A DNA stretch of 64,000 bases from Flammeovirgaceae bacterium UBA6059 (lineage in GTDB: Bacteria; Bacteroidota; Bacteroidia; Cytophagales; Cyclobacteriaceae), in contig DIYH01000032.1 of NCBI GenBank assembly GCA_002435755.1, positions 62,001-126,000 on the forward strand, read 5' to 3'. The notes under the pieces are model-generated. The model was not told the DNA's origin. It did no database searches and saw only the letters and a program-made list of their open reading frames with translations. Below are positions 27,342-36,495 of this stretch, in pieces. The first letter of the stretch is position 1. Every line of letters starts with the position of its first letter. The translations under genes and the position numbers were made by a program.

Positions 27342-28901
27342 CTAGACATTCTGCCTAAGTGTCAAACTACCATCCTTGTTACACTGCTTGGCGGCCATGT
27401 GGATAGGGTGACGGACACCTTTGATCTCTATCTCTGCAGAGAGCGTCAGGCCTTTCCACCTGATATCAGTTGCAAAGGTCATGGCAACCTGGCATACCTT
27501 TCCGGGTATGGGGTAACCTGGATCGACCATTCCTTGAGCTACAGTTTCTCCCTGCTCACTTCTTAGGCTCAGTACAAGTGCTCCAGGCACTCCTGCGATA
27601 CCATCATTTACTAATCCAAGGATAATGTAATTCTCATCAGGTCGACTGCCTGTCCATACCCAGGAAGGCCGAAGTTTGTAGCCAATAGAGTTGCGCAGAC
27701 GATGAATACCATCAGGGTAAGTATCGAAGTAGCGCTTAAGATTGGAAGCACTGAGGTCGTGCCAATTCCACAAGGAGCCGTGCGTTGGCCCCACATCGTG
27801 TATATGTGAAATGAGGTACTCCGTACGGGGCTCACCGTCCATCATCCTGAGCGACTCTTCTTTTCCATTGGAAAAGCCATTTTCGATAGTCGCTCCAACC
27901 CATGGCGGACGTTTGCTTAGTGCCTCTATCTGCTCTGGCTCAATAAATATTGTATCCGTCCTAAGCCAGTGGTTAGCCGCTATCGTCTGCTCCAGTACAC
28001 TCGCATTGCCAACCTGACTATAGTCCGGTTGCGTGTTAGTCGCCAGAGGGGTCTTCGTCCAGTTGCTGATCTGATACTCTAGCAGTGCGAGAGACGTATT
28101 CTCCGCGGTAGCATAGTCTGGGAATGGGTTGCCCTCAAAAGGCCATGTATGTCCCTCACCCCAAAATCCGTACATCGAGGTATCTACATACTCTATAAGC
28201 GCATCGTCGTTGAATTGCTCGGCAAGTAAGTCGTCGAGTTCTTTAAATGCGCTCATGAAAGCAGGATGATCATACCGAGGTGCATAGTGTACCTTACCAG
28301 GAATGCCTATTTCGTCAGTCGTACCCAGTCGCACTACCGGAACTTCATCAAGTAAAAAGTCAGGCATTGAGTGATCTTGGATCACGGGACTCATCAACTG
28401 TACCCTAAAGGAGATCGGCTTTTCATATTGTCTTGCCAAGTCAAAAGCCATTTTCCAATGTATGGGAAAGTTCAACTTACCTCGTTCAGACTGAATATCC
28501 CGCCAATCGAGCCGTAGATAGAGCTGGTCCCCTAGCGGAAACCTGACCAGATCTTCGAGCGTCCTGTACAGCAAAGTCTCCTGATCTCCATTGCCACTCA
28601 CTTTTGGTGGTCCTGCTTCGTCGCAGAGATAAGTCACCATACCCATGCCTCGATTAGGGACGTATCCTTGCACTGGCTGAGTTACCATCGTGATGTAGTT
28701 GTCTATTGCGGTAGCTTCTGGTCCATATGTGGTAAATGGTCCATGGTCCAGTCTATCGGTAATGACCGGAGGATTACCATAGCAATCAGTGGGCTGATCG
28801 AAGCGATTAGATTCTTCCTGTCCGAGTGAAACTGTTGGTTTGGCTGCTGAGAGTAGCCCTGCGCCTAGAGCACTTCGCTTGACGAACCTCCTGCGATCCA
28901 T
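27342..28901 (-). CDS. Tat-exported TIM-barrel-like protein related to DUF4832 proteins, putative glycoside hydrolase
   Basis: The product is 519 residues. The N-terminus MDRRRFVKRSALGAGLLSA is a twin-arginine signal. The body looks like a clan GH-A TIM barrel: an early VPNRGMGMVTYL (compare NPERGFY of DUF4874 proteins); LYLRLDWRDIQSERGKLNF, which resembles an enzyme active-site approach; YVDTSMYGFWGEGHTWP, with a Glu after WG where clan-A enzymes keep the acid/base residue; and VGATIENGFSNGK, a possible nucleophile Glu. A beta-sandwich tail (VWTGSRPDENYIILGLVNDG) matches DUF4832-type C-termini. Its start is 1 bp from the stop of the upstream DUF4832 lipoprotein gene. A periplasmic hydrolase role is inferred; no named family is firmly recognised. 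Confidence 0.7.
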   Translation of the reverse strand: MDRRRFVKRSALGAGLLSAAKPTVSLGQEESNRFDQPTDCYGNPPVITDRLDHGPFTTYGPEATAIDNYITMVTQPVQGYVPNRGMGMVTYLCDEAGPPKVSGNGDQETLLYRTLEDLVRFPLGDQLYLRLDWRDIQSERGKLNFPIHWKMAFDLARQYEKPISFRVQLMSPVIQDHSMPDFLLDEVPVVRLGTTDEIGIPGKVHYAPRYDHPAFMSAFKELDDLLAEQFNDDALIEYVDTSMYGFWGEGHTWPFEGNPFPDYATAENTSLALLEYQISNWTKTPLATNTQPDYSQVGNASVLEQTIAANHWLRTDTIFIEPEQIEALSKRPPWVGATIENGFSNGKEESLRMMDGEPRTEYLISHIHDVGPTHGSLWNWHDLSASNLKRYFDTYPDGIHRLRNSIGYKLRPSWVWTGSRPDENYIILGLVNDGIAGVPGALVLSLRSEQGETVAQGMVDPGYPIPGKVCQVAMTFATDIRWKGLTLSAEIEIKGVRHPIHMAAKQCNKDGSLTLRQNV

Positions 28902-28902
28902 G

Positions 28903-30438
28903 CTAGTTAGTGCTGATAGTGTACTTTAGATCATTGTATCCTGTGTCTTCTTGCCACATGCCATCGTTTGCCAGGCGGATGGCGTACTCTGATCTATCTC
29001 GAATCGACTCATGTGCGTCGGGCAAGTGTAAGTAAACCTTAAACGCTCCATCGGCTTCTGTAGGCAAATCGATAGTAGTGGATAAGCTCACATCATCAAA
29101 CCAAAATCTGACATCTACATCGATAGGAAATGTGAGCTCAGTCCCGGAGGACTCGTCGACGAAAACAAGATTTACTGGCCGATCCTTCACAGGCGATGCG
29201 TATCCAACATTCCTCAGGTATAATGAGACTTCTACAGACCTGCTTGTAGTAAGGTCATAATCGAATGAGGCACTATCAAGTACGATACGATAGCCCATGT
29301 TTTGTTTGATACTCTCCATACATCCTCCATCGACCCAGTCATTATTCACTTCATTGTTGTAGTCAGCATTGAGATAGGTATAATGCAAGCTCCTCAAATC
29401 TTCCTCAGCCATTCCACTAGGCGCACAATCATTTTGAGGGCTGTAGCCATCATTACAAGTCTCACCACCGATGATCACGAATTGACCGTCATCCGAGAAG
29501 TAGGACTTGAGGGTGGCGATCTCTGTGGAGGGTGAAGAGCTACTGTTACCATAGTTGACGTAGGTACCAAAATCAGCGGCGCTAGCAAAAAGGCAATCGT
29601 TGTGAAAGCCGATACGCGAAGCATCCATTTCTGTAAACGCGCCGCTTAGTGTCAGCGCGGGAGAGGTTACCGGCGCATCAACACCAAACATATATCGTTG
29701 CTTCATCTGGGGATAGCGCACCTGCACCATCAGCTCTGTAGGTATAGCATCTAGTAGCGCTCCAAGTACCTCAATACGATCTTCCCAATTTTCATCTAGT
29801 AGTCGGCCCTGATCAGCATTAGGTGATGCATCGCCGAAGTAGTCGGTGTAGTAGTTTTCACCCCAGGTACCGATAAATCCCATTTGTACACACAAGATCA
29901 CATCTACGTTATCAGTCAGTACAGGTCCGACTTGTTGAATGTGTTCTAGTACTCGTTCTTTTGGTGCATCACCATAAGGTGGACAAATAAACCCTGCGGG
30001 ACAATCACCTACATTGGAGGTAACGGTGTAAGTGAACCTTGGTATCATTTTCACCCCAGCCTCCCTTGCGATATCAAAGTCCTCCTGCATACTCGCTAGG
30101 AACTCGTCAGAGATCTGACTATCCACAAAGTCATCGAGGATAAAATATCGGAAGACCAACGTATTGTAAGTCTGATAGTCTGCTCCTGACGAGGAAGTCA
30201 ACCCTCTGTTATTGATAAGACTGTTAATGTTAAGATTGTTATAGTTGCTGGCCCGAGTCTCAGAGTATCTATAGAATCCCCGCTCCGGGTTGGCAAAATC
30301 TTCGAGAGATTCGGTGTAGGTGATCACTTTAGAGCCATTATCAACAATGGCAGGCTCATCTGGTTCGTCTGATTCAGAGTCACAAGCCACTGATATACTG
30401 ACGAGAATAATGGTTGAAGTCAATAAGAAATATTTCAT
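28903..30438 (-). CDS. DUF4874/DUF4832 lipoprotein, putative TIM-barrel glycan enzyme
   Basis: The product is 511 residues with a lipoprotein signal (IILVSISVAC) and an acidic linker (DSESDEPDEP). DUF4874 covers about 45-225: FANPERGFYRYSE, LVFRYFILDDF, and QMGFIGTWGENYYTDYFG with a Glu after WG. DUF4832 covers about 230-500: MLGVDAPVT-type segments, RIGFHNDCLFASAADFGTYV, GGETCNDGYSPQNDC, LHYTYLNADYN, and a C-terminal jelly-roll ending IRLANDGMWQEDTGYNDLKY. The protein at 46511-49180 shares nearly all these blocks. It lies downstream of SusD across a hairpin. The fold and the conserved Glu suggest a hydrolase, but I know of no demonstrated activity for the DUFs. Confidence 0.85.
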   Translation of the reverse strand: MKYFLLTSTIILVSISVACDSESDEPDEPAIVDNGSKVITYTESLEDFANPERGFYRYSETRASNYNNLNINSLINNRGLTSSSGADYQTYNTLVFRYFILDDFVDSQISDEFLASMQEDFDIAREAGVKMIPRFTYTVTSNVGDCPAGFICPPYGDAPKERVLEHIQQVGPVLTDNVDVILCVQMGFIGTWGENYYTDYFGDASPNADQGRLLDENWEDRIEVLGALLDAIPTELMVQVRYPQMKQRYMFGVDAPVTSPALTLSGAFTEMDASRIGFHNDCLFASAADFGTYVNYGNSSSSPSTEIATLKSYFSDDGQFVIIGGETCNDGYSPQNDCAPSGMAEEDLRSLHYTYLNADYNNEVNNDWVDGGCMESIKQNMGYRIVLDSASFDYDLTTSRSVEVSLYLRNVGYASPVKDRPVNLVFVDESSGTELTFPIDVDVRFWFDDVSLSTTIDLPTEADGAFKVYLHLPDAHESIRDRSEYAIRLANDGMWQEDTGYNDLKYTISTN

Positions 30439-30456
30439 GGTATCTAACGGATAATG

Positions 30457-30481
30457 AAAGGCCAGCCAGTGGCTGACCTTT
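30457..30481 (-). terminator. Hairpin between SusD and the DUF4832 lipoprotein genes (probable attenuator)
   Basis: The arms AAAGGCCAGCC and GGCTGACCTTT pair with one C-A mismatch around a 3-base loop. On the minus strand the stem is followed by CATTATC rather than a clean T-run, so an mRNA-processing or attenuation element is as likely as a full terminator. It sits 34 bp after the SusD stop. Confidence 0.5.
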
Positions 30482-30515
30482 GATTGACAAAATACAAATA
30501 TGAAGAAGTCATCTA

Positions 30516-31982
30516 CTATTCATTTTGAACACACTCTGGGTTATTGAAGATCTCATTCGTCGGAATGAAAAACACCCATCTATTGTCATTCCAGGGTATA
30601 GTAGTCCTGGTATCTCCGTTCTCCAAGTGTATTCCCTCATACTCCCGAACCAAGTCGCGCTGATTCCTAGTAAGGTCAAAACCACGGTGACCCTCATAGG
30701 CCAGCTCTAGCCTCCTTTCCTCAAGTACAACATCCAGTACTGATCTATTGCCAAGATTGCCCGAAGTATAGAGCGCCTCACCGGATAGCCCTGCCCGCTC
30801 TCGGATGAGATTGACATCAGCAAGAGCACCAGCACTATTACCCATTTTGGCGTATGCCTCTGCTCTATTGAGGTATATCTCTGAAAGCCTTATGTACTGT
30901 GGTGATGCGAGGTTAACCACACCCTCTTGACCAGAAAACTTCAGAATATAGTGGATAGGGTATCCACTCTTCGTACCTCCGGTAGACAGAATGAGTTGAT
31001 TTCGGATATCATCGGGATGCTGACTTATCAAAGTTCTGAAACTACCGGATGCAAATACTTCGCCCCATCCGTTGTTATTGCCATCGTCATAGTACATCGA
31101 ACCAATAGAACCGTTCTTACCTCGATGATCGGCCTGTGTAAACTTGATGATAAATATTGACTCAGATGAGTTCTGTGTGTTGGCGAAATTGTCAAGATAG
31201 TTCTCATTGGATGCGAGATGCACTCCTACACCGTTGTTGATCACTTTGTTGGCATACTCTATAGCATCCTCGTTGCGCTCCATGTAGAGATATAACCGAC
31301 AGAGCAAGGCTTGAGCTGATAACTTAGATGCAAACTCAACACCTCGTGATAAACCATCATCCATAAGCTCCTCGGCCTTTAACAGATCGTTGATGATCTG
31401 ATCATAACTTTCGGCAACTGTAGCTCTTGGTTTGATTCCTTCTTCACCTGGGTCAGTCCTGATGATAATACCCGGGCCATTGGGGTCTGTGGTGTATGGT
31501 TTGCCATAAAACCGTAATAAATCGAAAGAGACCATCGCGCGTAGATAATAATTCTCACCAATGAGCTGATCAGACTGAGCACTTTCGCCTTCTGTGGCAC
31601 TCGCAATAACTGTGTTGGTTCCGAGTATGATGCGATAGGCAATGAACCAGAAATAGCTTGAATTATTTTGATCAGGAAAATGCTCTCGTGTGAAAACCAG
31701 ATAAAGCGGATCGCTTGAGAACTGTGTATACATAACATTGTCCGCTGCAAATTCGGACATCTGATAGAGGTGTCTCGTGTAATCATTATTACTGTTACCA
31801 AACTCCTCCCCTCTATAGGGCAGTACGTCCTTAAAAAGTGCATAACTACCATTGGTGGCCGTCTCAATACCGCCATCTTCTGCTAGCAATTGGTCAACTG
31901 TGGCTAGATCGGCTGGTTCGATATCCAACTCACAACTTGAAGTAGCGACCAATAGAACGAGTAAAATTATTAGATTTCTCAT
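30516..31982 (-). CDS. SusD/RagB-family nutrient-binding outer-membrane lipoprotein
   Basis: The product is 488 residues from the ATG at 31982, chosen because it gives the lipoprotein signal MRNLIILLVLLVATSSC. An upstream in-frame start would lie inside SusC. SusD features include the early TPR-like helices (GGIETATNGSYALFKDV), YYLRAMVSFDLLRFYGKPY, SAQALLCRLYLYMER, YIRLSEIYLNRAEAYAKMG and LEERRLELAYEGHRGFDLTRN. It follows SusC by about 5 bp. Downstream, across a hairpin, are two TIM-barrel-like proteins likely to act on the same glycan. The ligand is not evident from sequence. Confidence 0.95.
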   Translation of the reverse strand: MRNLIILLVLLVATSSCELDIEPADLATVDQLLAEDGGIETATNGSYALFKDVLPYRGEEFGNSNNDYTRHLYQMSEFAADNVMYTQFSSDPLYLVFTREHFPDQNNSSYFWFIAYRIILGTNTVIASATEGESAQSDQLIGENYYLRAMVSFDLLRFYGKPYTTDPNGPGIIIRTDPGEEGIKPRATVAESYDQIINDLLKAEELMDDGLSRGVEFASKLSAQALLCRLYLYMERNEDAIEYANKVINNGVGVHLASNENYLDNFANTQNSSESIFIIKFTQADHRGKNGSIGSMYYDDGNNNGWGEVFASGSFRTLISQHPDDIRNQLILSTGGTKSGYPIHYILKFSGQEGVVNLASPQYIRLSEIYLNRAEAYAKMGNSAGALADVNLIRERAGLSGEALYTSGNLGNRSVLDVVLEERRLELAYEGHRGFDLTRNQRDLVREYEGIHLENGDTRTTIPWNDNRWVFFIPTNEIFNNPECVQNE

Positions 31983-31986
31983 AGTA

Positions 31987-34900
31987 TTAGAAGTTGAGGT
32001 TAAGACCAAGTACAAACTGACGACTTATAGGGTACTTCAAATAGGATAGCCCGGGTAACGAAAAAGCTTCGACATTTAAGCCGATATCCGGATCCATACC
32101 TGAAAATCCTGTCCAAGTGGCAACATTATCGGCGCGGAGGTTGACGGATGCCTGCTTAAAACCGGACCAGGAAAGGACATTTTGAGGAAGGACATAAGAT
32201 ATAGTGATGTTTCTTAACCTTAAAAAGTCTCCCTTTTCTATGTATCGAGATGAATGCTGATGCGCGGAATTATTGCCACCCCGTGAAAGCTGCGGATGCG
32301 TGGCTACATCACCGGGCTGCTCCCAACGCGACCAGTCGTCCTGAAGTCTCATCAGGTTGATGCCTGTATTAGCACCATCAGAGTCTACAAAGAACCTCGT
32401 CTGATGGTAGATCAGATTCCCTGTCTGAAAAGTAAAAAGCGCAGAAAGTGAGAGCCCTTTGTAGGATATTTCATTCTTAAATCCACCAGTGATTTCAGGT
32501 AAAGATGATCCCATCGGCTGGAATGTGGCCTCATTGTAAACATCAGTCACCCCCCTACTCACCACATTCCCATTTTCATCCTCTACCACGGTTTCCCACA
32601 TTGGGGTACCGTTATCAGGATCAACGCCCAACCACTTCGGCATGTACCACTGAAATGCCTCTTCACCTACAGCATTGATCTGCTGAATGCTTCCAGCCAG
32701 AATAGGTTGCCTATTTGAAACATCAGTGACCTTTGTAATTTCATTTTTGTTATAAGAAACATTGAAGTTGCCTCGATAAGCAAAGTTTCCAAAGTTTTTC
32801 GTGTAGGATAAAGTCAACTCTACACCTTGGTTTTGCATATCTCCTATATTCTCTGTCCGGAATTGATAGCCAGTCGAAAAAGCGAGTGGATTATTGAGTA
32901 ACATCCCTTCCACCGTCTTTTGATATATGTCAATATTCGCAGTAAGACCCATATTGAAGCTCAAATCAAAACCAACGTTGAACATACTGGTGCTCTCCCA
33001 CCCAAGATTGGGGTTGGCTGGATTGTTAGGTTCTCCTCCTGGCTGACCACTGTATTGTCGTGTTATGTCATAGGTAGGTAGATCGAGAAAGGGTTCTATA
33101 TTACTGTTACCTGTGGTTCCATAGCTAGCTCTCAATTTCAGATTGTTGATTGCCGAGTTATTCACCAAAAAAGACTCCTCCGATAAGAGCCATGCAGCTG
33201 ATCCACCATAGAAATTACCAAACTTCTTATTCTCGGCAAAAACAGAACTTCCATCTCTTCGGAAATAAGCCGTGGCAAAGTACTTACCTTGATAGCCGTA
33301 GCTCAACTCACTGATGTAGGAAATACCGCTTGTCTCCAATAAAGAACCATAGCCACCTCCGGGAATAGCCACGACGCTTGCCCCTGCAGGAACCTGAACT
33401 GTATTATTAGCCAGGTTCTGTCCTGAAAAATTGAGTGTCTCTTCCCGATACAGGCCACCTTCATGCGCGATGAAGGCACCCACCTCGTGATCTCCATAGG
33501 TTTTGTTAAAACGTAAGAAGTGGGTTGAAAGAACATTGCGATTACTGAACTGATCAACTTGAATAACACCATTGAAAGGAAGTCCAAAGTCAGTGATCGG
33601 TGAATGATAAACATCGGTTCTAGAGTTTGAAAAACCTAATCGTGTCCTGGTTTCGATTGATAACCAATCAGTAATCTGATAGTCGAGTGTGGTACTCCAA
33701 ACAAGATCTGTGTTATTGAACCCTAGTTCATCGAATTGATCGGAAAAAAGAAAGCTCCTTCTAAATTGTCCGTACCACTCGTTCTGAGGGTTTGTAACAT
33801 AATCCGGACCCAATAGTGAACCGTCCGCGGCATAAGGATCGTCCCACGGCATATTCCAAAAGGCATCTTCGAACCAGCTAAAATGCTGAAACTCACTTTG
33901 AGAAAACTGTGCATTGATGTCAGTGTTGATTTCTAAGCCTTCGAGTGGCGAAAAACCAATCCTACCCCTAAGGTTCAGTCGGTCAAAATTGGTGCCAGTG
34001 AAAGTACCTTCTTCATTGAAGTAATCGGCATTAAACGAATAAGTAAAACCTTCCATCTGACCACCAGAGGCAATATTGTAATTTTGTATGAAGGCCTGAT
34101 CAAATGCGGCATCCAGCCAATCAAAGTTACGGTCCTCTAGTTCTTCAGGTCGATTATTGAGGAAGCTAACGAGATTGGACTCTCCCCACATCTGTCTTTG
34201 TGCTTCATAGAGTTCAGCACCATTCATCATTTCGAAATTACCTGTGACAGCTTCTTTGATACCAAAACTGGCAGAGGCGTTAAGATATGGCTTACCACCG
34301 CCCTGTCGCGTTGTTACAATTATCACTCCCGCAGCTCCTGCAGCTCCATATAGACCAATCGCAGCAGCATCCTTTAGTATCGTAATGCTCTCGACATCAC
34401 TTGGCACATAATTACCTCCAATGATACCATCCACGACAAAAAGAGGAGGCCGATCATTATTGATAGAAGTAATACCCCTTATTCTGATATCGGCTGCCGC
34501 ACCAGGAGCCCCTGTGGACGATGTGACTGTGACGCCAGCTGCCTGACCCTGAAGCATGGTTTCTATGTTTCCGGCTGTAACACTCTGCAGTTCTTTAGCG
34601 TCGAGACTAACAACTGAGGCAGATAATTCCTTCTGACTCTTACTTGTGTAACCCATTACTACTATCTCCTGCAGAGCGCCTAACTCTAGCGACAATCCAA
34701 TATCGTAGTTGCTACGGTTATCCAGAGTGATTTCTTGCGTACTGTATCCTACAAATGAAACAACCAAGACTTCACCAGGTGAAGCTTCTATTGCAAAGTC
34801 TCCGCTGATATCAGAAACGGTTCCCCGCTGAGTGCCTTTAACAAGTATGGTAGCTCCAGGAAGTGGCTCACCATCATCAACGGAGATAATGTTGCCATTG

Positions 34901-34992
34901 ACTACTTGTTGACCATAAGCTGTGACGGTCAACAGGCAAAGCGCCCATGTGCTAAATTGCCTTAACCAAAATCCAGAAGTAAAAAGTAACAT
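31987..34992 (-). CDS. SusC/RagA-family TonB-dependent outer-membrane transporter
   Basis: The product is 1001 residues. It has a signal peptide (about 1-28, LCLLTVTAYGQ), a CarboxypepD_reg-like domain (about 29-105, VNGNIISVDDGEPLPGATIL) and a plug (about 110-215; EIVVMGYTSKSQKELSASV, LFVVDGIIGGNYVPSDVES, AIGLYGAAGAAGVIIVTTRQG). The barrel ends SRQFVLGLNLNF. No STN domain is seen. It is divergent from the PKD lipoprotein at 35441 with 448 bp between the starts. No regulator gene is adjacent, so control is probably by a distant regulator; the DeoR protein of the GalNAc region is one possibility. Confidence 0.96.
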   Translation of the reverse strand: MLLFTSGFWLRQFSTWALCLLTVTAYGQQVVNGNIISVDDGEPLPGATILVKGTQRGTVSDISGDFAIEASPGEVLVVSFVGYSTQEITLDNRSNYDIGLSLELGALQEIVVMGYTSKSQKELSASVVSLDAKELQSVTAGNIETMLQGQAAGVTVTSSTGAPGAAADIRIRGITSINNDRPPLFVVDGIIGGNYVPSDVESITILKDAAAIGLYGAAGAAGVIIVTTRQGGGKPYLNASASFGIKEAVTGNFEMMNGAELYEAQRQMWGESNLVSFLNNRPEELEDRNFDWLDAAFDQAFIQNYNIASGGQMEGFTYSFNADYFNEEGTFTGTNFDRLNLRGRIGFSPLEGLEINTDINAQFSQSEFQHFSWFEDAFWNMPWDDPYAADGSLLGPDYVTNPQNEWYGQFRRSFLFSDQFDELGFNNTDLVWSTTLDYQITDWLSIETRTRLGFSNSRTDVYHSPITDFGLPFNGVIQVDQFSNRNVLSTHFLRFNKTYGDHEVGAFIAHEGGLYREETLNFSGQNLANNTVQVPAGASVVAIPGGGYGSLLETSGISYISELSYGYQGKYFATAYFRRDGSSVFAENKKFGNFYGGSAAWLLSEESFLVNNSAINNLKLRASYGTTGNSNIEPFLDLPTYDITRQYSGQPGGEPNNPANPNLGWESTSMFNVGFDLSFNMGLTANIDIYQKTVEGMLLNNPLAFSTGYQFRTENIGDMQNQGVELTLSYTKNFGNFAYRGNFNVSYNKNEITKVTDVSNRQPILAGSIQQINAVGEEAFQWYMPKWLGVDPDNGTPMWETVVEDENGNVVSRGVTDVYNEATFQPMGSSLPEITGGFKNEISYKGLSLSALFTFQTGNLIYHQTRFFVDSDGANTGINLMRLQDDWSRWEQPGDVATHPQLSRGGNNSAHQHSSRYIEKGDFLRLRNITISYVLPQNVLSWSGFKQASVNLRADNVATWTGFSGMDPDIGLNVEAFSLPGLSYLKYPISRQFVLGLNLNF

Positions 34993-35440
34993 AAAACCAA
35001 GATTAAAGATTTCAATTAATAATGTTACGTAAGTTTACAGTAACTATAGCAAGGTAATAATAATTAATTAACCTTTCTATTAATTTCAGATCATTTTATG
35101 AATTTGTGATTGACAGTTTAGGGATAATCAGCAGAGCGTATTATAAGGTGTAGTGAAGTGCTGTTTTGCCTTAACCGTTTCTTACACTTCCAACGTAGTT
35201 AGGTTTTTTTGAGGTGAAGTGCTCCTAGTATACGTCAATTTGAAAGCATTCGAAGCTTTTGGATCTACAATCTCTCCGTCATCCTTTAAGATCACAAGCT
35301 TATCTGACCTTGAAAGTAAGCATGATGTTGAAACAAGCATGATTACGAAATTATTTGAAATTATTTGTTTTCGTTTCGTAAGTTTTATAACTTTCGTTTA
35401 TTAACTATTGAAACATTCTACATTTATACATTCTAAAATC
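34993..35440. other. Divergent intergenic region between SusC and the PKD lipoprotein gene
   Basis: No gene is seen in these 448 bases. They are AT-rich and hold a tandem repeat of GAAATTATTT (about 35346-35365) and several TTTCG words (35369-35378 and 35392-35396). A plausible Bacteroidetes promoter for the PKD gene has TTTG at 35364-35367 and TAACTTTC at 35388-35395, a 20-bp spacer. The TTTCG words overlap it and could be a DeoR-type operator. Confidence 0.5.
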
Positions 35441-36343
35441 ATGAAGACAAGAAAACTACAATTTTGGTCCATAGCATTCTCCATGCTCGGGTTGATGGCC
35501 ATTACGTCGTGCGGTGGAGATGATGAGCCTTCGGTTCCTGAGCCAACTGCTGATTTCAGCAGTGTGATCGATGGTAAGACAGTAACTTTCACAGATGCAT
35601 CTACAGATGCCGAATCTTACAGTTGGGATTTTGGCGATGGTAACTCATCAACTCAAGCCTCTCCAACGCATACTTATGTAGGTAATGGTAGTTACGTGGT
35701 AAGACTGACTGTAACCAATGCATCAGGAGAAGATTCAAGACAGTCAGTATTAGAGATTGTAAATATTACCATCGATGGAGATTTTTCAGATTGGGATGAT
35801 GTAGCCTCTATCAACACTGGTGGCGGTACTCTTACGAACATCAAAGTAGAAAATCTGAGTAATACCAAGTTATTTGTTTACGTCGAGGGTAGTGATGAAA
35901 TAACTGACCTTGCACAAATAATGCTTAATACAGATAATGATAAGACTACCGGCGCATTTATCAACTGGTTGTACACCGAATCTGGTGAAGACGTGCTGAT
36001 AGAAGGAAACTTACCTGCTGGTGATGAGCAATATGGTTCAGTATATCCGTGCGAGCCGTGTGATAACTCAACCCCCGGTAACTGGAACTGGGCTGCTACT
36101 CCTTCACTTGAAAACATAGCCGACTTTGTAGAAGCTTCGGCAATCACGGATGTCGCCAATGGAAAAGCCTATGAACTTGCTATCGACCTTACTGCTCTAG
36201 GCACACCGATAGCAGATGATGGTGTTGGTATTGCCGTAATAGATGTTTCTCTTGATACATGGGGACCGGTTGGTGCTGTACCTGCCCTTTTTGATGAAAA
36301 TGATAACCCAACAGCTACATTGATAGATTACGTATTCAAATAG
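35441..36343 (+). CDS. PKD-domain lipoprotein with C-terminal CBM9-like domain (probable surface glycan-binding protein)
   Basis: The product is 300 residues from the ATG at 35441, giving a lipoprotein signal (MLGLMAITSC) then GGDDEP, an acidic surface-export-type linker. A PKD domain occupies about residues 33-108 (SYSWDFGDGNSSTQASPTHTY). The C-terminal part (about 112-300) begins ITIDGDFSDWDDV and has IMLNTDNDKTTGAFINW, matching the domain IMIDGLDTDW...YLDTDNDPSTGYSDP of the secreted DUF4832 protein at 46511. That pattern is like CBM9-type sugar-binding modules. It is divergent from SusC and closed by its own terminator. Glycan binding is inferred. Confidence 0.8.
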   Translation: MKTRKLQFWSIAFSMLGLMAITSCGGDDEPSVPEPTADFSSVIDGKTVTFTDASTDAESYSWDFGDGNSSTQASPTHTYVGNGSYVVRLTVTNASGEDSRQSVLEIVNITIDGDFSDWDDVASINTGGGTLTNIKVENLSNTKLFVYVEGSDEITDLAQIMLNTDNDKTTGAFINWLYTESGEDVLIEGNLPAGDEQYGSVYPCEPCDNSTPGNWNWAATPSLENIADFVEASAITDVANGKAYELAIDLTALGTPIADDGVGIAVIDVSLDTWGPVGAVPALFDENDNPTATLIDYVFK

Positions 36344-36365
36344 TCATTTCGTTACGCATAAAGCA

Positions 36366-36392
36366 AAGCCGTCTCAATGAGGCGGCTTTTTT
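36366..36392 (+). terminator. Rho-independent terminator after the PKD lipoprotein gene
   Basis: AAGCCGTCTC and GAGGCGGCTT form a 10-bp stem (one G-U pair) with the loop AAT, followed by a T-run. It starts 22 bp after the stop codon at 36343 and separates this gene from the GH36 operon. Confidence 0.92.
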
Positions 36393-36495
36393 AATTACTG
36401 TATAGCTTTCCTAAAGTTTCAGCAGGGTCGTATTAAATAAGCAATACAAGTCACTACGGCAAAATTTCAATAATCAAAAGAATTTGTTAACAGTC

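Noticed and set aside
31379..31876. 165-codon minus-strand frame inside the SusD gene
   Set aside because: It is out of frame with a well-conserved SusD sequence and shows no domain of its own.
35346..35365. Tandem GAAATTATTT as a CRISPR or satellite repeat
   Set aside because: There are just two adjacent copies in an AT-rich promoter, with no spacers and no cas genes.
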